Shown: positions 43,816 through 55,845, numbered from the stretch's first letter. The stretch is 64,000 nt of DNA from Notholithocarpus densiflorus (GCA_030021035.2 JARYZH020000148.1:1036551-1100550); one strand, 5' to 3'. Notes: generated by a model not told the origin, from the letters alone. Numbers and translations are program-made.

Positions 43816-46390
43816 GGGTATATAACCCTAATGTTCAAAAAATGGTGATGGAATTCTGTAATGCCCATAATTTCCAATTTAAAAATTCCAAGCATATAAA
43901 TTCAATCCCAAAATAAAAGAGAGAAAATAATTCATCTAACTAATCTCTAAAACAATAAAATGATCTAAAACCCATATAATTAAAAAAAAAAAAAAAATTC
44001 TTAGACAACTCCTCACAAAAGCTATCTTTTGAAAATCAATACTTGAAATCCTACTAAATAAGAAACTTTGTCAAATTAACTAAGTGCTTGAGATTTCAAT
44101 AGTAGTCCACCTACAACACAACAATTACGTTCTAGCACCCACTTGTCACTATGAATCTAAGCAACTAATCTAGAATCAATGGGAATGAGCTAAAAGATCA
44201 ATAAGTAGATATTCATAAACCAACATTGCGGAACAAGAAAAGGTACTTAGTTCGCATGAAACAGGAAGCGAATAAAATATCAACAAGGTTGGATAACAAT
44301 GATTTGATAAATTCATTTTATTTTGTTACAAGTAAATAATTTGAAAATTTCATAATGTTACATTATAAGGTTTTAAGGGAAAACATTGGCAACATGATAA
44401 TTATATAATTAATTTCATAAACAATTGATTATATTATATGCATGGCAAAGTGTGATCACAGTGTCACAAATACTAAGAACCTGTTTGGTATTAAGTTTCA
44501 GTTTTTAGTTTTTAGCTTTTAGGATCCCTCTCATGTATTTCTCCAATTGCTAGGCTCACTGAAAACTAAATCATCACCCACCTCCACATCACCAAGTGCA
44601 CACAATTCGGGTCATGATCCACATATTGCTCCAAAGGGAGGGGACACTATATAGTAATTCATGGCAAGAGTACAATCTAGTTTCTTACAAACACAGTCAA
44701 ATGTGTTTCACAAATGTAATTGCTCAAGGATTTTTAAAAAAAAAAACGATATGTGAGAAAGAGGCCAATAATGAGTTTAAGGATACCCATAGAACAAGGA
44801 AGTTCAAAAGAAGGGTCATCCAAGTGGTTTTCGTCGATAAACATGGGAAGAAGTAAGGGGAATGATTTACGAATTCCACTTATCTCACTGCACATACCAA
44901 AAGCAAAATTTATTCCGCACTAGTTTCATTACCAAGATCCTTGGAACCTAATTAATAATATTTCAAACGAGGGCATAAACAATTCTACACCTACCCTATC
45001 ATTTAATAACTCGTGAAATTCTAAAAACCTCACAATTCCAATTTCCAAGTATTCATTTTATCTAAAACTGAAAGCTTAAATAGTGTGAAACACTATAGCC
45101 AAAACTTAACTAAGTGCGGAACAAGAGTAAATGATACGCAATAAAAATAGAACACTACTCTAAGGCATAAGCAAGTACAATAAACAATAAATGTAAAGTT
45201 TAAAGAGTAGGGAAGAGAGATACAAATACAAGATAACATCAAGACGTGTTATCGAAGAGAAAACCGAAGTACTCGGCAAAAAACCTCTCCGCGGCCCTTC
45301 AAGTCGAAATCGATCCATTAGTGAATAAAGTTGGAGTACATGAATTTCGAAGAGACCCTCCAAGCCTAATCTACCCAATGTACTTGAACCCTCCAAGTTT
45401 CTGCTACTAACGGGTTTCACGGAGCCATGTCTTGACTAGTTGTCTGGATCCCACAATTAGCTCCAAATTGCGTCCGCCACTCAATGGCTTCTTCCAATGC
45501 TTTCCATATGCACCAAAACTTCTCTCAACACTCAAAATGTGTGAGGTAAGTGTGTGGAATAAGAACCTCTCAAGGATGTATAGATGGAGAGTAGGAGTAC
45601 AGGAAACTTTAGAGAAATGGTGTAGATGATTGTGGGAAAACAATCTCTAACTTTCAAGTATTTGGCTAGGGTTTTCTCTCTCAAAAGTTCCTTGGAAAAA
45701 CTCCTTGTTACAATTTCGTGGGTAATGAGAGTTATATAGTATTGGTAAAGGTATGTGAAAAGGCACACTCATAATCATCTAGGTAGAGAGTTTCGCGGGT
45801 CACTCGCTACTTGGCCTGAGTCGCAATTGACTTGCGAAATCCAGCTAGCAATGAGACTCTTCAAATTCTAGCATGTGCTTCTCACGTGGTCTTTCGCGGG
45901 TTGGCACTTGCGAGCCAGTCGCGAGCTAGTCGCGAATTCTTCATCTTCACAGAATCTTCACCAAACTCTCACACACAGCCCTTACATTAAATCCCACAAA
46001 AATATAGGGAAATGATTAAACAGGATTACAATAAAATTTGACACGGAATTAAAGCCAACATAAAAACATAGTTGTAAATCACAACTTTACAAAAACAAAC
46101 TAGTAAGACCCTTATATTGAACCTAAAATAAATTTAAAATTATTCTAATATTTGGTTATCACACCCAATAATATGTTCAACTAGCAATTAAGTAACATAT
46201 TATGATTATTTCACTTTTTTTTTTAATAACCGAGAGTATTTATACCTCTTTGAACATTTGACTATTCCCTTAAGTGTAAATCTTCGTCAAACTTAATTCT
46301 TCTTTAGGTTTACACCAAATTACATTATTCTGCACCCATGTATATATTTAAATTCATACCACCAAATATATATAGTAACATAACAAACTT
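43816..46390. other. Repeat-like non-coding DNA, possibly LTR-derived
   Basis: The stretch 45160-45980 has unusually high GC for the area, with repeated TCGCGGGT, AGTCGCGA and CTTGCGA words (45790-45940), and open frames on both strands that show no domain. It resembles the LTR or leader of a retroelement in minus orientation, but no paired copy is present. AATTC and A tracts dominate the rest. Confidence 0.3.
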
Positions 46391-46429
46391 CTCTTGTATA
46401 TGATTAATATCTTTTATTATTATTATTCT

Positions 46430-46696
46430 TCACGAAAGGCTGTTGTTTCTGTTCCTGGTTTTTACAAATCCAAACAATGCTTATCTTCGAAACCTACTGA
46501 TCGTGAAACCGTGGGTGGGGTTGAATCGGTGGTGATGAACAATGTGAATCTGATGTCTATTCATTGTCCAGCGGCGATGAGCAGGTCCGAAAGGCCAGGG
46601 GACGTCTTGCACAAGCATTTAAGAGATGAAACCATTACTTTGGACTCTCCTATTGTATGCAAAACGTACGAGAACCAAAATCATGATCCAAAATAA
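46430..46696 (+). CDS. Unrecognised coding-like fragment
   Basis: An open frame after CACGAAAG reads KAVVSVPGFYKSKQCLSSKP and ends in IVCKTYENQNHDPK and a stop, about 87 residues with balanced amino-acid composition and codon use unlike the AT-rich surroundings. It looks like the last exon of a host gene, but I do not recognise the family and see no upstream exon. Could be a gene relic. Confidence 0.3.
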   Translation, partial: SRKAVVSVPGFYKSKQCLSSKPTDRETVGGVESVVMNNVNLMSIHCPAAMSRSERPGDVLHKHLRDETITLDSPIVCKTYENQNHDPK

Positions 46697-47634
46697 TATC
46701 TTTATTTCATAAACTAACTTGAAGTCAATAATTTTGTGCCTACATTCTTTCATTATTCAAAATTATTTATACTTAATTTCAAACTAATTTTTTTACATCG
46801 TATAGATTTTTTAAGGGGTTCAACATCTAAAGTTTCAATATTTAGGATAAAAGATTAATTAGTAGGTGCTAAATTTTGAATATTTATCTCATAAAATATA
46901 CATCAATTATGGATGGCTTTTAAATTAAATTTTATAAATTAGCTATAACATTTTTTGTTAAAAAACAATGTGTGAACTATTAAGTGTAAATTTACTAGTA
47001 TTTAAGTGCAATCAGATCAAATCTAACAATTAAAACAATCATTTGTCCTCCTACAGTCCTACTATTTTCAAATATAAATAGATAACCTAATATAAATCAT
47101 ACTATTATGTATTATCTTTACATATTAAGAGTATTCAGAAAGTTAGTTATGATTTTAGAAAATGTCAAAAATACCCCTAATTTAATTAGATAATTTTTAT
47201 TCCTTAAAAATAAAAAATAGAGTTAAAATTATAATTCAAAAAAATTCAAAAGCAAAAAAATACTAGAGAAACTTTTATTCATAAAAATTAGCACACACTT
47301 TCTATTTAAATATATCTCACACATTTGATATATTTTTTCCTAAAAATTAACACACACTAAACCTAGCTGTTTACTCATTTTCAAAATCCTAAATTTTAGT
47401 TTCTTAAAAATCCCTTCATGTATAACCTCACTAACAATAGACAAATTTAAATTGAAAAATTACATTAAAATCTTTAAAAAAAAAAAAAAAGAGTCTTATT
47501 GCATGTGCAGAGTGCGTGTGTGATCTATACAGAATATTAAATCAACAAAATTAATATATCTCATAAAAAAAACAAAACTAATATATATATATATATTATA
47601 GAAACAATAAAATAAAACAAAACCATTATATGTA

Positions 47635-47710
47635 CTAGGGGTGTGATGAGTATTATGTGTTTCCCAATCACAACAAAAAAACCTAGGGGTGTGATGAGTA
47701 TTATGTGTTT
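47635..47710. mobile_element. Micro-insertion of 20 bp between 28-bp direct repeats
   Basis: A 28-base segment starting CTAGGGGTGTGATGAG and ending TATGTGTTT occurs exactly at 47635-47662 and 47683-47710. Between them is CCCAATCACAACAAAAAAAC, an A-tailed piece. About 40 bp further on, at 47748-47770, a T tract followed by GTGATTGG is the reverse complement of the same tail. Confidence 0.8.
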
Positions 47711-48360
47711 GCAGGTGAAATAATTTTTTATCACACCCATAGGATTTTTTTTTTTTTTTTTTTGTGATTGGAAAATGTAGTAATTCTAAGTTATAATGGA
47801 TATAAATTATTAACTTTTTCTCAAAAAATTGAAGAGCCTCTAAGCACGCACATGAGCACGTTCTTAGAGGCTAGTAAATTTAATAAATGTGTATAAAACC
47901 AGAGTAATGGTAAGTGTTCACTGTAAGTCAAATTAGCACCAATAAGATTTTTTGATCTACAAACTGAAACTTGTACACAGATTAACCACCAAACCTCTCT
48001 ATCTCAAATTCATTTTCTCTTGAACACAAACTTTTCGATTTTGTAATATGTAATACATGACACACATAACATAAAATAAAATGTATATACTTGAATTCAA
48101 AGCTAGTAGCAAAAAAATAAAGGTTTAAAAAAAAAACTAACACACACTCACAAAATCTCTAAAAACCATACCTCTAAGCACTCAACCCACCAATTAACCC
48201 CCTTGGCGGGAACTCAAATTCTGCTCCCATAGTTGTGCAATGATGAAATCCCCAAGCAGCCTCCTTTACGGGCTTATGACCACATCAAATTAGCCACTAT
48301 GAACTCCAACCAAGAATCCTCCATAGCCCACAAACCACTTTCAACCTCTCTATTCAATTA

Positions 48361-48408
48361 AATGTTTGAAACCTTTTTTTTTTTTTGGGAGAATGTAATG
48401 TTTGAAAC
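48361..48408. mobile_element. Micro-insertion: poly-T plus GGGAGAATGT between 12-bp direct repeats
   Basis: AATGTTTGAAAC is exact at 48361-48372 and 48397-48408, with a 24-base insert of C, a T tract and GGGAGAATGT. Confidence 0.7.
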
Positions 48409-48895
48409 TCGAAAGGGTGGAGAGCTATATATTTTGATAATGGTTTAAATTGGGATGGAGTTGGTCTTAGTTTAAATTGGTATTAGTATTTTTAGTAAGT
48501 AGTAATCCGAAATTCTTATTAAAGATCTGAACATGGTTTTTCTTTCTTTTTTTCTTTTTTTTTTAATATAAATTTTAAGAATTTGAATTTCAAAACATAT
48601 ACATGTGTTGCATATTTATAACTTCCTTCTGGTTTTTTAATAGTAGTTATCTGAAACTCTTGCTAAATAAAATTTTTTTTTGGGGAGAAGACTTGTTAAA
48701 GATTTGCGCGTGGTTTTTTTTTTTTTTTTTAAATTGTATTTTATAAGAATATGAATGTGGGTTGGGTTTGGACATGGTATTGTTTTTTTTTTTTTAAATA
48801 AAATTTTGGACGTGGTAGTGGTATTTAAAATTTTATGGATTTGTTTTTAACTTCAGTTTTTTTTTAGCAGTAGCCATCCGAAAGTTTTGTTAAAG

Positions 48896-48939
48896 ATTTG
48901 AAAGTAGGGTTTTTTTTTTGGGATAAATTTGAAAGTGGG
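48896..48939. mobile_element. Micro-insertion: poly-T plus GGGATAA between 13-bp direct repeats
   Basis: ATTTGAAAGTAGG and ATTTGAAAGTGGG flank an 18-base insert, G, ten T and GGGATAA. Confidence 0.6.
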
Positions 48940-49356
48940 TTTTTTTTAAGGGAAAAGTTGAACATGGGTTTGAAAAAGTTATCCACAAATTTGGAAAAAA
49001 AAAAAGTGGCCGAGTAGGGTTTTTTTTTGGATAGAATAACAAAACGTGGGATTTTTTTTTTTTTTCAAAATTGAGATAAAAGAACTTTAAAAAAAAAATA
49101 GTTAAAATTTAGGAGTTTTTAAATCAGTAATTTTACATGTATAACCCTATTACTTTATCTTTACAAATTGGTAAATTTGAGGGTATTTTAGGCATCGAAA
49201 TTGAGGAATCGAAACAAAGGAAGCCCCTTAAATAGTAGTATAGATACAAAATGTTGTACAGCTAGCAGAACATTAAATTCAACAAAACTAATATATATCT
49301 ATTATAAAAACAATAAAATAAAACAAAACTATTATACGTAAAATGTTGTACAACAG

Positions 49357-49965
49357 TGATGATGTGCTGAAATCGTCAGTGAGTTGTAGGCTCCAAATCA
49401 CTCCAATGGGTACCTGTGGAATAAGAACAGAAAGACCAAACAGAAGGCATCGGTGTGGTATTGGCCAAGAACCCTCTGAAGGTCAAGTCAGTAAATGAGA
49501 AACCTCTAAGAACTCTATAGTGAGAGAGCTAGGGGTTTTCTGCATACCTGAGAAAAGAAAGGGTCTGGCGCTTATATAGTGGTGAGTGGTGAACCAAGAT
49601 CCCTTGAGAGTGGAGATTTTTCCTTATGGAGAAGATCTGGTATTAGGGTTTCCGAGATTGTAAGGTGTCTTTCCATATGAGGGAGATATGAATTAGTAGT
49701 AGGTTCATCTTTCGTGATATGCAGGATGTTTCCTTATATGAACATTCGTGAGGACCAAGCAAGGTCACGCTGGACCCGTCGGCTCTTTCGTTCACCCTGT
49801 CAACCTTGCACCTCGTCGGGTTTTGGTGTGGCTTCGTCGCTTTTCATTTCATCAATCTTTATCCTTCGTATGCTTCTGCGAAATTGACAGATCCATAGGC
49901 GTCATCAGTTTCCTTCCATGGCGTGTCTAGGACTATTGAATCCTTAGTCAAAAATACTCCTATCA
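49357..49965 (-). repeat. LTR (3' LTR of the minus-strand element)
   Basis: Starts TGATGATGTGCTGAAATCG and ends AATACTCCTATCA on the + strand. Paired with 55846-56452. Confidence 0.9.
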
Positions 49966-49981
49966 GTTGCCCTCTACTCCA
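49966..49981 (-). promoter_or_regulatory. Polypurine tract
   Basis: On the minus strand TGGAGTAGAGGGCAAC abuts the LTR start TGATAGGAG. It is the expected plus-strand primer position and fixes the element's orientation. Confidence 0.65.
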
Positions 49982-50437
49982 TGGCTCCGTCAGTTTTAGC
50001 TGACGGGCTGTGGAGTATCATGAATATTTATGATCATTAATTAGAGCTTTATTGAAGAAGGTGTCATTAAATGGCGTAAGTAACCTTGGGTTTAAATGCC
50101 AGGTGACATGTGGCACTTGCTGGTTGGCCTCGTTTTTAATCAGAAGCATCGCTTCGTATGCCATGCCCCCTCGCTAGTTATTCCTCCTCCTCTCATTTTC
50201 TTTACTTCTTTTTGGGAACTTTTTGAGACCAGAGCTGTCGCACTGTCGTCTACATCACCCGTCAATCGTGACCTCGTTGCTTCCGAGGAATCCATCGTTT
50301 CAATCCACCGTCCGTTTATTCTCGTAAGTTTCTTTTCCCTATTATTTTTATCTCTTACTTTTTGGGTAGTCATCATTTGTTTTAGAGACCCGTCGAATAG
50401 GTTCTTAGAAAACCTCCGTCGCTTGTAGGTGAATAGA

Positions 50438-51280
50438 TGTCAGATAGAGAAGTGATGAGTAAATAGTCATCATCAATCTGTGAGGGTGCGGGCTATGACG
50501 AGGTCTATCCATTAGGGCATGAGCTTGAGGAAGATGTCCCTTGGTCCCCAGAAAGGGAACTGTCTGCCCACTCCCCTACCGAGGAAGAAGAGGAGGACAA
50601 GGAAGATAAGGAATGGAGAAGGATGAGGAAAATGAATATGATGAGGGAGATGAGGAGGACGAGGGAGAGAGAGTTGACAAGGAAGATCAATCCGAGGGAG
50701 TTGAGGTTGTAGGCCAAGTGGACGGGGGTACCTGGCCTTTTATTCTCCCTTTAATATGGACGGTCAATGATTTTTATCCAACGATGTCTGATAAGGTCTT
50801 CTACACCCTTCGCGACCATTATTAAATCCCTGAGAACATCCCCCTTCGTCTGCCTAGGAAGTTTGAAAAGTGCTACTCTGGGAGGACTGCAAATGTCGGC
50901 ATGTACAATGCCATGTTCACTGCAGGGCTGAGGCTGCCACTGACGGAGTTACACTCAACTTGCCAACTACTTAGGCTTGTCTGTCAGTCAGATTGCCCCC
51001 AACACGTTGAGAATATTTATTAGCGCGGAGGTGATATGGGGTCAACTTAGTGGTGGCAACCGTCGTCTATCTCTCGACGAGTTCTTTTATTGCTATAAAC
51101 CCCAGCAAATCTCCTCGTCGAAGGGGATTTACCATTTCTTGGCAAGGAAGACATTGCTTAGGTTGGTGTCAAATATGCCTAACTCCAATAGAAATTGGAA
51201 GAACCGTTATTTCTTCGTTCAAGGGAATGGGATAGTATGCCTAATGGTTTTGATAACACTTGGGGGATTGTAAAGGAGTC
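50438..51280 (+). pseudogene. Additional ORF, first duplicated copy (Transposase_28-like), broken
   Basis: Same sequence as the second copy: MSDREVMSK, then a stop TAG not present in copy 2, an acidic segment, WPFILPLIWTVNDFYPTMSD, a stop after TLRDHY, and LSVSQIAPNTLRIFISAEVI, SGGNRRLSLDEFFYCYKPQQ. It ends at the duplication junction near 51360. Confidence 0.75.
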
Positions 51281-51415
51281 AGGTGGGTTGTTGGTGTCTG
51301 CTTTTATTTTAGTTCCGTCTATTTTGGTGATGCTCCTAACATATTTCCTCATTGTTTTTAGGTTGGCCTCGTTTCTAATCAGAAGCATCGCTTTGTATGC
51401 CGTGCCCCCTTGCTC

Positions 51416-51424
51416 TATAAATAG
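51416..51424 (+). promoter_or_regulatory. TATA box of the antisense additional ORF (copy 2)
   Basis: TATAAATAG lies about 260 bp upstream of the ATG at 51684. The first copy has lost this segment (GCTAGTTATTCC instead of GCTCTATAAATAGTTCTTCC). Confidence 0.45.
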
Positions 51425-51683
51425 TTCTTCCTCCTCCTCTCATTTTCTTTACTTCTTTTTGGGCACTTTTTGAGACCAGAGCTGTCGCACTGTCGTCTAC
51501 ATCACCTGTCAATCGTGACCTTGTTGCTTTCGAGGAATCCATCGTTTCGATCCACCGTCCATTTATTCTCGTAAGTTTCTTTTCCCTATTATTTTTATCT
51601 CTTACTTTTTGGGTAGTCATCATTTGTTTTAGAGACCCGTCGAATAGGTTCTTAGAAAACCTCCGTCGCTTGTAGGTGAATAG

Positions 51684-53959
51684 ATGTCAGATAGAGAAGT
51701 GATGAGTAAACAGTCATCATCAATCTGTGAGGGTGCGGGCTACGACGAGGTCTATCCATCAGGGCATGAGCTTGAGGAAGATGTCCCTTGGTCCCCAAAA
51801 AGGGAACTGTTTGCCCACTCCCCTACTGAGGAAGAAGAGGAGGACAAGGAAGATAAGGAAAGGAGGAGGATGAGGAAAATGAATATGATGAGGGAGATGA
51901 GGAGGACGAGGGAGAGAGAGTTGACAAGGAAGATCAATCCGAGGGAGTCGAGGCTGTAGGCCAAGTGGACAGGGGTACATGGCCTTTTATTCTCCCTTTA
52001 ATATGGACGGTCAATGATTTTTATCCTACGATGTCTGATAAGGTCTTCTACACCCTTTGCGACCATTATTAAATCCCTAAGAACATCCCCTTTTGTCTGC
52101 GTAAGAAGTTTGAAAAGTGCTACTCTGGGAGGACTGCAAACGTCGGCATGTACAATGCCATGTTCACTGCAGGGCTGAGGCTGCCACTGACGGAGTTACA
52201 CTCAGCTTGCCAACTACTTAGGCTTGTCTATCAATTAGATTGCCCCCAACACGTGGAGAATATTTATTGGCGCGGAGGTGATATGGGGTCAACTTAGTGG
52301 TGGCAACTGTCGTCTATCTCTCGACGAGTTCTTTAATTGCTATAAACCCCAGTAAATCTCCTCGTCGAAGGGGATTTACCATTTCTTGGCAAGGAAGACG
52401 TTGCTTAGGTTGGTGTCAGATATGCCTGACTCCAATAGAAATTGGAAGAACTGTTATTTCTTCGTTCAAGGGAATGGGATAGTATGCCTAATGGTTTTGA
52501 TAACACTTGGGGGATTGTAAAAGAGTCAGGTGGGTTATTGGTGTCTGCTTTTATTTTAGCTCCGTCTATTTTGGTGATGCTCCTAACATATTTCCTCATT
52601 GTCTTTAGCTCAAGTCCGTCTCCGAGTTAGCGACGAGCAAGAAAGCTTCCACCGACGAGTTTGGGCCATACCTTTTGAGCAAAGGAAGTGGAAGGATCTG
52701 GTCATCCATGACATTCTCCATGCGTTTTGTGGTGGCCTTGAATCGATGCTTGTAGCCTGATGGTAGCATGCTTTTTCCTGTCAACGTAAGTCTTAGTTTT
52801 AATACTTTATTTGGTCCATCTGCCTTCTTTTCTAACATTTGTTGTCATCCTTTTGCAAAGATGGACGCAGGTAGACAGAGGGCAATGGTGAGGAAGTCCG
52901 CTGCTACCTGTAAGCACCAGGGTGGGGCTTTACCGTCGGCCTCCAAGGTAGGTGCTAAGGCAGCCCCCAAGGGAAAAAACGATGCCAAGGATGACCGTCT
53001 GTCCAAGACGGGGACGGGCCGTCTGCCGGGGATTAAGCAGTGGAAGTCTTCTTCGTCCCCTGCCCCCTCCTCGCCACGGAGTAGGGAAGGGTCTGATGAC
53101 GGGGAAGGGTCCCGTCGCCCCCGATCCCGTCTAGAGGTTGGTCACACACAAAGACTATGTCGTCGAGATGGTTAATTTGATCACCAAGGAGACGGATCTG
53201 GATCCTTGTGGGGAACAATCCTCAGAAGACTTAAGGGCGTCCGGTTTCAATAACCTGTCTAGGGTATGCTTTTGTCACTTATAATACTATGCATTTTCTT
53301 TGTTCTCCTTCTGATGGTCATTTGTGTCTCAGGCATTGGTGCGGATAAGAGCCCTTTAGTATAGGTGCATGGCCAACGAGGGGGTGATCTGTCGATTTCG
53401 CAAGCATCAGGAGATAGAGAAGAAAGAATGAGAACAGTATAAGGAGGCCGTCCGCATCCTTAATAAAGAGCTGACGGCCAAGCTTGCTGCACTTGCGAAG
53501 GAGACCCGTTTACGTGAGGAGGCTGGAAAAGCAAAGGTCAATCTAATGACGGAGCTGGCTGCTGTTTATGATCAAATGGACAAGGACAAGGCCAAGGCCA
53601 ACGCAGTGGCGGAGTTCTAGGTTTCTTAACCTTTTTTTGATGCATGCGGCGTCTACTATGGTGACGGGTTTAATGACTGCTTAGAACAAGTTGGATCCGT
53701 CTACCCTGATCTAGACTTGACCCAGATCATCATAGATGACATCGTACCGCCGACTCCTAGGGGAGATGATGCTGTTAGCGACGAGACCGATGATTCCGTT
53801 CATATGGTTGAGCAAGAGGTGAAGGATGATGGCGTGGTCATTGCTTAGCTTGCCCCTGAGGGCCCCGACGCTCCCGTAGTCTCGTTAGTTGTGGATCCAT
53901 CGACTGAGGATGGCTCGACTACTATGAATCCGACCGTTTCTGACGCTCCTTTGTCTTGA
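51684..53959 (+). pseudogene. Additional ORF of the Tat-like element (putative gypsy-type transposon domain), broken
   Basis: The copy starts MSDREVMSKQSSSICEGAGY with an acidic stretch, and continues after a frame shift with WPFILPLIWTVNDFYPTMSD, YSGRTANVGMYNAMFTAGLR and the conserved LSLDEF-like block, which I associate with the Pfam family 'putative gypsy type transposon' (Transposase_28). Later parts include a basic segment (MDAGRQRAMVRKSAATCKHQ at 52861), a helical stretch near 53440-53600 and an acidic end LDLTQIIIDDIVPPTP closing at DAPLS and a stop (53957-53959). Many stops interrupt it. It is on the strand opposite to gag-pol, as reported for additional ORFs of some Tat-lineage elements. 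Function unknown. Confidence 0.7.
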
Positions 53960-54147
53960 TTCCTACCATTCTCCTTTTAAATTTCTTTTTATGGGTTTAT
54001 TTGTAAGACAATGATTAATGCCCCCTTCTTTTGGGTTTTTATGTAAAAATATTTCCCTTTTTGGGTTTACATCTACTACTTCTATCCATTGCCTATACTT
54101 GTTTCATTTTTATTTTTATTATAATTGTGTATATGCTCCTGTTGCAT

Positions 54148-54545
54148 GGGTGCCGTTGGTATTCTATTTTATCCGTCCACCCCGTAGGTAAAACTTTGCA
54201 TAACTTAATACCAAGTACCCGTCAGTTTCCTTGGCCATTCGTCCACCCCGTAGGTAGGACTTAACATAATTCGGGACAAGGTACCCGTTGGTATTCTTGG
54301 TTGTCCATCCACCCCGTAGGTAGAACTCAGTATAATTTGAGACTAAATACTTGTCGGTATTTTTTGGTTGTCCGTCCGCCCCGTAGGTAGGACTTAGTAT
54401 ATTTTGTGAGACCTAAATACCCGTTGGTATTTTTTGGTTGTCTGTCCATCCTGTAGGTAGGACTTAGTATATTTCGCGAGACCAAATACCCATCGGTATT
54501 TTTTGGTTGTTTGTTTGCCCCGTAGGTAGGACTTAGTATATTCAC
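54148..54545. repeat. Tandem repeats, six units of 66-70 bp
   Basis: CCCCGTAGGTAGGACTTA-like words recur at about 54178, 54246, 54313, 54379, 54448 and 54517, separated by GTTGGTATTTTTTGGTTGTC. They sit between the pol remnant and the end of the additional ORF, the zone where Tat-lineage elements often carry variable tandem repeats. Confidence 0.9.
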
Positions 54546-54712
54546 TAAAAGGTAGAGAGTAGAGCCACGTTTCTAATATTCTGTTCTTAATAATAAAGAA
54601 ACTTAACATCCTTAAAACTTAAAAGAACTAAAAAGAGCATAAAAAGAAACTTAACATTCAATTCTGACAGGAAAATAAAGGAAAGCGATAAAATAAGCTG
54701 CTTTGTCTACTA

Positions 54713-55840
54713 CTGGTAGTACTTCCTCAGGTGCTCGATGTTCTATGGGTGATGGAGCCTCTGTCTGTCGAGGGTTTCCAGGTAGTAGATCCCCCTTCTA
54801 TTGCAGTCGATGATCTTGTAAGGTCCTTTCCCATTAGGGCCTAACTTACCCCGTGCGGGATCTCTAGTAGCCGTTGTTACCTTCCTTAGAACCAAGTCTT
54901 CTCGCTTCAACCCACTAGTGAAGACAGTGACAAGGACTTTGTCATCAGCTTCGTCAATCAAGAAAGCCTCTTTGTTGAAAAGGGTCACGTACGACCTCAG
55001 GCTTTTGTCTTCTCGTTGCTTAATGTTCAGTATGGCTATGGAGGATCTTCTATGTCTCTGCCCTCCAATAAAGTGTGTGACGAAGTGTCCACTCAACTCT
55101 TTGAAGGTGAAGACTGTGTTCGGGGTAAGCTTGCTGAACCGTACCTTTACTAGCCCTTTCAATGTGGTAGGAAAGGCCCTGCACATAATTTTTTCTAGAA
55201 CTCCTTGTAGGTGCATGAGGGTTTTGAACAACTCTAGATGGTCGAGGTAAGAATAAACCTACTTGATCCGTCATACACTTCTAATTGCAGTATCCGAAAC
55301 TTCACTGGGAGGGGGAAGGAAGTCACCTGTGCAATGAATGGGAAGTCGGTCCGATGGACCAACTCGTCCAAATTGGTAGATACCCATCCCCTCATGGCAT
55401 TCATCATCATGTCCATCTTCTCCTTCACCATCTACATATCCTAGGCCATGCGCAGTGCACCGATTTCCATTTCGGAGGGGTGGCTAGTATCTTCCGGGCC
55501 ATCCCTTCTGTTGGGGATATTGCTTTCTTCCTGGTCTTCCCTTACCTGTCTGTCCCCCTTCGGTAGGTGACTACCATTTTGCTCGTTGACATCCCGCTCA
55601 TCGCATAGGGCTTCCTGACACCGCTCGTTCCTTTGGTTTAGCTGTTGCTCCAACTCTTAGTTACGCTGGGTTAGTCGTTCTACTGTTGCAGCCAAGGTTT
55701 ACACCTGTCTCTTTAAGGCGTTGGAGGGGTTTCCTGTTTCCTGGTTGATGGTAGCCATTGAACATGTTTGGACCATGCAACTCTTTTGTCTCAGAAGCGG
55801 CGATATGGTCAATCATAGTCGTTGCTTCCCATAGATGGCG
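54713..55840 (-). pseudogene. gag with in-frame fusion to the last part of pol
   Basis: On the minus strand the upper part (55840-55235) is interrupted by several stops. Downstream, 55231-54743 is open: MFKTLMHLQGVLEKIMCRAF, PTTLKG, FTFKELSGHFVTHFIGGQRH and RSYVTLFNKEAFLIDEADDK are the Gag core. After GLKREDLVL the sequence jumps to RKVTTATRDPARGKLGPNGK and GPYKI, then RRGIYYLETLDRQRLHHP, the GPY/F end of integrase, followed by TAG and NIEHLRKYYQ. The junction near 54914 marks the deletion of protease, reverse transcriptase, RNase H and most of integrase. Confidence 0.85.
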
Positions 55841-55845
55841 CCAAC
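55827..55845 (-). promoter_or_regulatory. Primer binding site
   Basis: On the minus strand GTTGGCGCCATCTATGGGA follows the LTR end CACATCATCA directly. Confidence 0.8.

Larger units (their letters stand above)
46700..49350. other. AT-rich intergenic DNA with many A/T tracts and micro-insertions
   Basis: No gene is recognised on either strand. The region holds three insert-plus-direct-repeat structures listed separately. Confidence 0.4.
50122..52608. repeat. Tandem duplication of about 1,240 bp within the additional ORF region
   Basis: GGTTGGCCTCGTTT starts at 50122 and at 51361, and the two copies run in parallel to CATATTTCCTCATTGT(T/C)TTTA. They differ by scattered substitutions and by an 8-10 bp gap at the TATA box. 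The stop in CATTATTAAATCCC and a frame shift after the glutamate-rich segment are in both copies, so they predate the duplication. Confidence 0.95.

Noticed and set aside
49977..50014. Palindrome around CTCCGTCAGTTTTAGCTGAC as a terminator
   Set aside because: It is adjacent to the polypurine tract of a retrotransposon, and plant Pol II genes do not use such hairpins as terminators.
50505..51980. Leucine/serine-rich open frames on the minus strand
   Set aside because: Antisense to the glutamate-rich stretch of the additional ORF; composition explains them.
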